A stretch of 16,854 bases of DNA from Bacillota bacterium (GTDB taxonomy: Bacteria > Bacillota_I > Bacilli_A > Acholeplasmatales > Acholeplasmataceae), in NCBI GenBank assembly GCA_023431045.1, contig JAEYXZ010000119.1, forward strand, positions 1 through 16,854. Reading direction: 5' to 3'. The position numbers and the translations under genes are program-made. Each line of letters opens with the position of its first letter. Within the stretch, counting starts at the first letter, position 1. Positions 14,931 through 16,854 of this stretch are shown in pieces. The notes below the pieces were generated by a model. That model saw only the letters and a list, made by a program, of their open reading frames with translations, was not told where the DNA came from and searched no databases.

Positions 14931-15529
14931 AAATGGTATTCGATTTTTTGTTGTTCCCAATATTTTTTATCATCATCATTGATTGCCCGAATGACCCGAC
15001 AAGGATTTCCCGCTGCAATCATATCCGATGGAATATCTTTTGTTACAACGGATCCTGAACCAATAATGACACGATCACCAATAATAACTCCTGGATTTAT
15101 AACAACATTACCACCAATCCAAACATCATTACCTATGGTTATTGGTGCACCAAGTTCAAGTCCACTTGAACGTACTTCATGATCGATTGGATGGGTTGCT
15201 GAAAGAATAGATACTTTTGGACCAAACATCACTCGGTCTCCAATCGTTACTTTAGCAACATCTAAAATCGTTAAATCAAAATTAGCATAGAAGTTATCAC
15301 CAATCTCAATATTCACACCATAATCACAATAAAATGGTTTATTGATAAATGCTTCTTTACCTAGTGCACCAAATAGTTCTTTAAATAATGTTCTTCTCGT
15401 ATCAAAATCCGCATGGGATGTTTGATTGATTTGGTCAAGTAAAGCTCTTGACTTATTAGCAAGTAAAACAAGTTCTTCTTTTGCTGAACGATACAAAGAA
15501 CCAGAGATCATTTTGTCATATTCTTTCAT
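14924..15529 (-). CDS. maa: Maltose/galactoside O-acetyltransferase (left-handed beta-helix family)
   Basis: This is a 201-residue hexapeptide-repeat acetyltransferase that would transfer acetyl from acetyl-CoA to a sugar hydroxyl in the cytosol. The N-terminal helical Mac domain (about 3-57, MISGSLYRSAKEELVLLANKS-like) is present. The beta-helix repeats follow (about 70-185). The ATHP motif carries the probable catalytic H113. The region GAPITIGNDVWIGGNVVINPG and the C-terminal AAGNPCRVIR complete the family pattern. Length is typical of Maa/LacA. ATG at 15527-15529 lies inside the end of the upstream membrane-protein gene (14-base overlap), with GGAG 9 bases before it, so translation is probably coupled. 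No sugar transporter or glycosidase lies next to it; the real acceptor is unknown and the maltose name is by family convention. Confidence 0.9.
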   Translation of the reverse strand: MKEYDKMISGSLYRSAKEELVLLANKSRALLDQINQTSHADFDTRRTLFKELFGALGKEAFINKPFYCDYGVNIEIGDNFYANFDLTILDVAKVTIGDRVMFGPKVSILSATHPIDHEVRSSGLELGAPITIGNDVWIGGNVVINPGVIIGDRVIIGSGSVVTKDIPSDMIAAGNPCRVIRAINDDDKKYWEQQKIEYHLK

Positions 15530-16076
15530 GTATTAACACTCCTATATATAATCCAATTAAAGGGATGAATCCTAAATAATAAAACTTACTGACTGGTTTT
15601 AAAACCATGACTGATAAAATCACTAGAAATAGAAAATCAATGGTCATAATATGAATAAATGAATCATTCATGAATGCATCTAAATAAACTTCGATATTTC
15701 CATAAATTAATCCATAGATCATCACCAATACAGTTCCAACTAAACCAAATATTGATGCATACTTTACCCATGGTTTATTTGGTTTGATGTGATCTTTTTT
15801 ATAAATGAATAGAGGTGTTATTGCAAACCCACCTAACATAAACCCCAGTCCTAGAGGAATGAAATCTTTTGGAGTCAAGTTCATTGTCTTTAAAGCAATT
15901 AATAAATAAGCAACAGGAAATAATCCCAAGAGATTAAACATCATTAGAAGCATTGGATCTGCATTCATCGATAACACGGATAAAAGCATTCCATCATCAC
16001 GGTAAAAAAAGACTAAATGAATGAGTGCATAAATCACTAACATGAGGTAAATCGTTAAAATAAATAAGCGTCTCAT
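15516..16076 (-). CDS. Six-helix membrane protein of unknown function
   Basis: I do not recognise this 186-residue protein. It has six predicted membrane helices (about 4-24, 43-63, 72-91, 106-125, 141-159, 164-182). Short loops include a lysine-rich one, YKKDHIKPNKPWVK (92-105), likely cytoplasmic. DPMLLMMFNLLGLFP (40-54) is the most motif-like stretch. A TTG at 16077-16079 would add one residue, but AAGGAG lies 8 bases before the ATG at 16074-16076, so the ATG is preferred. The stop overlaps the acetyltransferase start by 14 bases, indicating a two-gene operon. This may mean membrane-linked acetylation of a glycan or lipid, but only the genomic link supports that. It diverges from the PAP2-family gene; its promoter is not clear (TATGAT near 16098-16103 on minus). 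Confidence 0.75.
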   Translation of the reverse strand: MRRLFILTIYLMLVIYALIHLVFFYRDDGMLLSVLSMNADPMLLMMFNLLGLFPVAYLLIALKTMNLTPKDFIPLGLGFMLGGFAITPLFIYKKDHIKPNKPWVKYASIFGLVGTVLVMIYGLIYGNIEVYLDAFMNDSFIHIMTIDFLFLVILSVMVLKPVSKFYYLGFIPLIGLYIGVLIHERI

Positions 16077-16132
16077 CAATAACTCTCCTTACCTAATATC
16101 ATACCCGAAAATATGACAATTATAAAAATAGT

Positions 16133-16160
16133 TTGAAGTTCGAAGGAAATTTGCTATAAT
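16133..16160 (+). promoter_or_regulatory. Promoter of the PAP2-family phosphatase gene
   Basis: TTGAAG (16133-16138) is followed at 16 bases by a perfect TATAAT (16155-16160), which also has the TGn extension (TGC). The leader would be only about 16-20 bases, with AGGAGG at 16171-16176. Confidence 0.7.
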
Positions 16161-16182
16161 AGTCTCACATAGGAGGGAAAAC

Positions 16183-16854
16183 ATGAACTTTGAACTAGAT
16201 ATAGTCCGTAAGTTACAAGAGTTTTCAAACAGTTTTACCGATGCGTTTTTTAAACTCATCACTGAATTTGGCGATGAATTAATCTTCATTGCAATTGCTG
16301 CGATTCTTTATTGGTTAATCGATAAGAAGTTTGGCTTTAAATTGATGATGTTCTTCTTGCATGGAATTGCCTTAAACAGCTTATTCAAGGGTCTATTTAG
16401 TAGACCAAGACCATATACTGAAGCAGGTGTTATATCGATTGGTGATCCATCACTCGGGACCTCGTTCCCAAGCGGTCACGCTCAAAATGCTACTATGTTG
16501 GGACTCCTTGTTAACGAGCGTTATGGAAAAGGTCGATTATGGTTACAAATCACCCTCGTGGTGATGGTGGTATTAGTGCTTATTTCTAGAATTTTCTTAG
16601 GACAACACTATCCATCAGATGTCTTAGTTGGTGCTTTAGTTTCAATTGGTTTATACTTCCTATTTAATTACTTGATGTCAATCTATAAACTAAAAATTAA
16701 CCCAATACTTATTACCGTACCAATCTTACTCATCTTCATGATTTTCGTTCATGATAAAAACTTATATGTTGCAACTGCTGGTATAATGTTCTTCTCCATT
16801 GGACATTATCTTGAAGGTAAGTACATTAAGCTAGATCCAAGAAAAGGTGCGTTA
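16183..16854 (+). CDS. PAP2-family membrane phosphatase (partial, C-terminus beyond window)
   Basis: The first 224 residues of a PAP2-superfamily membrane enzyme are present; the frame stays open to the right edge. All three catalytic motifs are intact: K69-X6-R76-P77 (KGLFSRPRP), P96-S-G-H99 (FPSGH) and S135-R136-X5-H142-X3-D146 (SRIFLGQHYPSD). H142 would be the nucleophile and H99 the acid/base. Several helices surround them. Members dephosphorylate lipid phosphates such as phosphatidate, phosphatidylglycerophosphate or undecaprenyl pyrophosphate, on the outer membrane face. The exact substrate is undetermined, and helices continue after D146 (about 147-205), making this longer than the shortest PAP2 proteins. 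ATG at 16183-16185 is 6 bases after AGGAGG. It diverges from the membrane-protein/acetyltransferase operon, sharing a short 106-base promoter region. Confidence 0.92.
   Translation, partial: MNFELDIVRKLQEFSNSFTDAFFKLITEFGDELIFIAIAAILYWLIDKKFGFKLMMFFLHGIALNSLFKGLFSRPRPYTEAGVISIGDPSLGTSFPSGHAQNATMLGLLVNERYGKGRLWLQITLVVMVVLVLISRIFLGQHYPSDVLVGALVSIGLYFLFNYLMSIYKLKINPILITVPILLIFMIFVHDKNLYVATAGIMFFSIGHYLEGKYIKLDPRKGAL

Noticed and set aside
16089..16289. Minus-strand open frame of 66 codons overlapping the start of the PAP2 gene
   Set aside because: It is antisense to a PAP2 gene with complete catalytic motifs, promoter and ribosome binding site. The translation resembles no protein family.

Overview
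The window is an AT-rich bacterial chromosome segment with short intergenic gaps, strong AGGAGG-type ribosome binding sites and numerous intrinsic terminators, typical of low-GC Gram-positive bacteria. TGA is used as a stop codon (the MATE and trmL genes end with it) and TGG encodes tryptophan, so the code is standard and mycoplasmas using code 4 are excluded. The gene mix (a lipoprotein built from InlB-type B-repeats and RCC1-like repeats, a class II photolyase, a PfoR-like EIIC protein, a TrhA/HlyIII protein) would fit Acholeplasmatales, Izemoplasmatales or a deep Erysipelotrichia/Haloplasma-like lineage. That placement is an inference. I see no rRNA, tRNA, CRISPR array, insertion sequence or phage gene.

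Layout. 1-1434: a LivH-type branched-chain amino acid ABC permease (minus, cut by the left edge) diverges from a TetR-family regulator (plus). The 302-base gap between them holds two related palindromes that look like operators. 1457-5531: a tightly packed minus-strand operon, pncB (NAD salvage) - MATE efflux pump - trmL (tRNA 2'-O-methylation) - trhA/hlyIII, with 4-base start/stop overlaps between the last three genes. 5613-6788: a lone PfoR-like PTS EIIC-type membrane protein with its own promoter, a palindrome in the promoter spacer, and its own terminator. 6988-8382: a class II CPD photolyase as a single-gene unit. 8556-12857: a 1433-residue surface lipoprotein. 12962-14904: a tyrosine-phosphatase-like enzyme (minus) diverging from a six-helix GGDEF diguanylate cyclase (plus). 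14924-16076: a six-helix membrane protein of unknown function translationally coupled to a maltose/galactoside O-acetyltransferase (both minus). 16183-16854: a PAP2 lipid phosphatase-like gene (plus), cut by the right edge.

Most units are independent and each is closed by a hairpin-plus-T-run terminator, so this reads as core or semi-core chromosome rather than a mobile island. The most unusual element is the large lipoprotein. It contains two diverged copies of a module of about 435-450 residues, each an eight-motif RCC1-like propeller flanked by Flg_new/InlB-type repeats. Second in interest are the matched operator-like palindromes between livH and tetR and the diguanylate cyclase that lacks a canonical inhibitory site.
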